Of a stretch of DNA of 64,000 nt, positions 63,122 to 64,000 are shown in pieces (positions within the stretch are counted from its first letter, which is position 1; each line of letters starts with the position of its first letter). A model generated the notes under the pieces. The model searched no databases. It saw nothing but the letters and a program-made list of their open reading frames with translations, and was not told the DNA's origin. The position numbers were made by a program, and so were the translations under genes. The stretch is from Jonesiaceae bacterium BS-20. Lineage in GTDB: Bacteria > Actinomycetota > Actinomycetes > Actinomycetales > Cellulomonadaceae. The stretch lies in assembly GCA_039995105.1 (NCBI GenBank), contig CP146203.1:1550001-1614000 (forward strand), in the 5' to 3' direction.

Positions 63122-64000
63122 TCAGGCTGTGCGTAGCTTCTGGGCCTGAGTAGGCACCATGGCCTTCTTCACGACGATGTCGTACAGCTGATCTGCGTAC
63201 GATTCGTTCCTTGTAAACAGTGCCGCGACTTCATCCTTCTCGTCAGGGCCAATGTCACCGAACGGTGCAAACAAAGCCACGGCCGCAGCGCTGTCATCGT
63301 TACCGGTATTCCAGTCATTGACTGCAGCACGCACGCCCACTTCCTTCATTGCACGCTGGTGCACAAGTCCTTCACGTCGTGCCATGGTGCCCACCAGCGG
63401 CTCCGGCAGCTCCGGGCTACCTTCACGCATGGCCTCCCAAAGTTGGTCCTTGGCTTCAGCCTTTTGACGGTCACCAGCAAGGGCAATTGCCTTAGCGGTA
63501 ATGGAGTCCGGCTCAACCGCCAGCGCGTCCTCGTCCTTGTAGACGTATCCCTGCGTCGCGTAGTCAAGCAGGCTTGGTGCGGACTCATCCGTACCCACTG
63601 GGGCGTCAAGGGAAAGGGTGCGGCCACGAGCGGCACGGGCTACAAAGTCCAGCGACGGTTTGCGACGCTGGTCATGCCAGCCCGCACGAATGTCCGCGGC
63701 AACAAGGTCACGTTCCTTACTAGTCATTGGACGGTCCATCGTCAGCTCTTGAGCATCAATGCGGCTTTGGTAAATACCAATGGCCTTGCGGTCTGCCGCT
63801 GACAGGTTGCCACGGGTGCGGTGAGCAACAAACCCGTACGCAATCTGGTGCACGTACGCGGTGGTAATCACCCGGGTGGGATCCTTACGGCGTGCTTCCA
63901 GCACCTGGGCAATCGTGTCCTGGGCAATATCTTCAGGAGGCGTGAACCGCAAACCCTTTACACGCGAGTGATAGTTTGCTGAGTTCAAAGCCGCTGCCAT
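63122..64000 (-). CDS. Sigma-factor-like protein, probably partial at the window edge
   Basis: 292 codons to the last base, where an ATG happens to fall; the gene may extend further. The segment PPEDIAQDTIAQVLEARRKD, then VITTAYVHQIAYGFVAHRTR resembles sigma-70 region 2 (DAEDIVQDTF and the following helix). A later helical part (ELPEPLVGTMARREGLVHQR) could correspond to region 4 but is weak. The middle is acidic and spacer-like. As first gene of the conjugation block it could direct transcription from the CCGCACAT elements; this is a hypothesis. Another DNA-binding protein is possible. Confidence 0.4.
   Translation of the reverse strand: MAAALNSANYHSRVKGLRFTPPEDIAQDTIAQVLEARRKDPTRVITTAYVHQIAYGFVAHRTRGNLSAADRKAIGIYQSRIDAQELTMDRPMTSKERDLVAADIRAGWHDQRRKPSLDFVARAARGRTLSLDAPVGTDESAPSLLDYATQGYVYKDEDALAVEPDSITAKAIALAGDRQKAEAKDQLWEAMREGSPELPEPLVGTMARREGLVHQRAMKEVGVRAAVNDWNTGNDDSAAAVALFAPFGDIGPDEKDEVAALFTRNESYADQLYDIVVKKAMVPTQAQKLRTA

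Overview
The window looks like part of a large mobile replicon (conjugative plasmid, ICE or phage-plasmid) of a mid-GC actinobacterium. Supporting signs are a class Ib ribonucleotide reductase module (nrdH, nrdE, nrdF), an actinobacterial-style type IV secretion region with a TrbL/VirB6-like protein and a transglycosylase-M23 enzyme, TTG/GTG starts, apparently leaderless genes, and IS21 and IS110 elements. I cannot name the species.

The backbone lies at about 15.7-25.5, 29.9-36.5, 39.7-44.8 and 53.5-64 kb and is mostly on the minus strand. It holds nucleotide-metabolism and phage-like genes: RNase HI fused to NrdH, oligoribonuclease, NrdF, a truncated NrdE, Dam methylase, a DUF5664-like fragment, dUTPase, dNMP kinase and an R2K-type ATP-grasp protein. 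It also carries SOS-controlled umuDC, two clusters of tRNA or tRNA-like RNAs, many orphan genes and the conjugation genes. Nearly every backbone gene or operon is preceded by the same element, [G/C]CCGCACAT. In 14 of 15 close cases exactly 9 bases separate it from the ATG, which points to one shared promoter type giving leaderless mRNAs. Where the start codon is farther away, a purine usually sits where the ATG would be. A protein with sigma-region-2-like features is encoded at the right edge.

The cargo lacks this element. (1) 0-15.65 kb: a secreted inhibitor-like protein with an overlapping lipoprotein gene and a MacAB-like export operon; a truncated IclR regulator and IS110 remnant; and a SIR2-STAND defence gene broken by an IS21 element and cut by a second one. 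(2) 25.5-29.9 kb: a Cys-rich Tat-exported protein with MauD/MauE-like partners, which truncates nrdE. (3) 36.5-39.7 kb: a secreted C39-like peptidase overlapping a lipoprotein gene, inserted next to a duplicated start of the 881-codon gene. (4) 44.8-53.4 kb: an array of four paralogous small secreted two-cysteine proteins, three followed by intact lipoprotein genes, plus an adaptor-ATPase-permease exporter and decayed duplicates.

The recurring cargo theme is a secreted protein gene overlapping or abutting a lipoprotein gene, often with a dedicated exporter. Toxin and immunity pairs are a reasonable hypothesis. The strongest candidates for undescribed biology are the uniform leaderless promoter, the secreted-protein/lipoprotein array, the Mau-like cassette and the tRNA-like RNAs.
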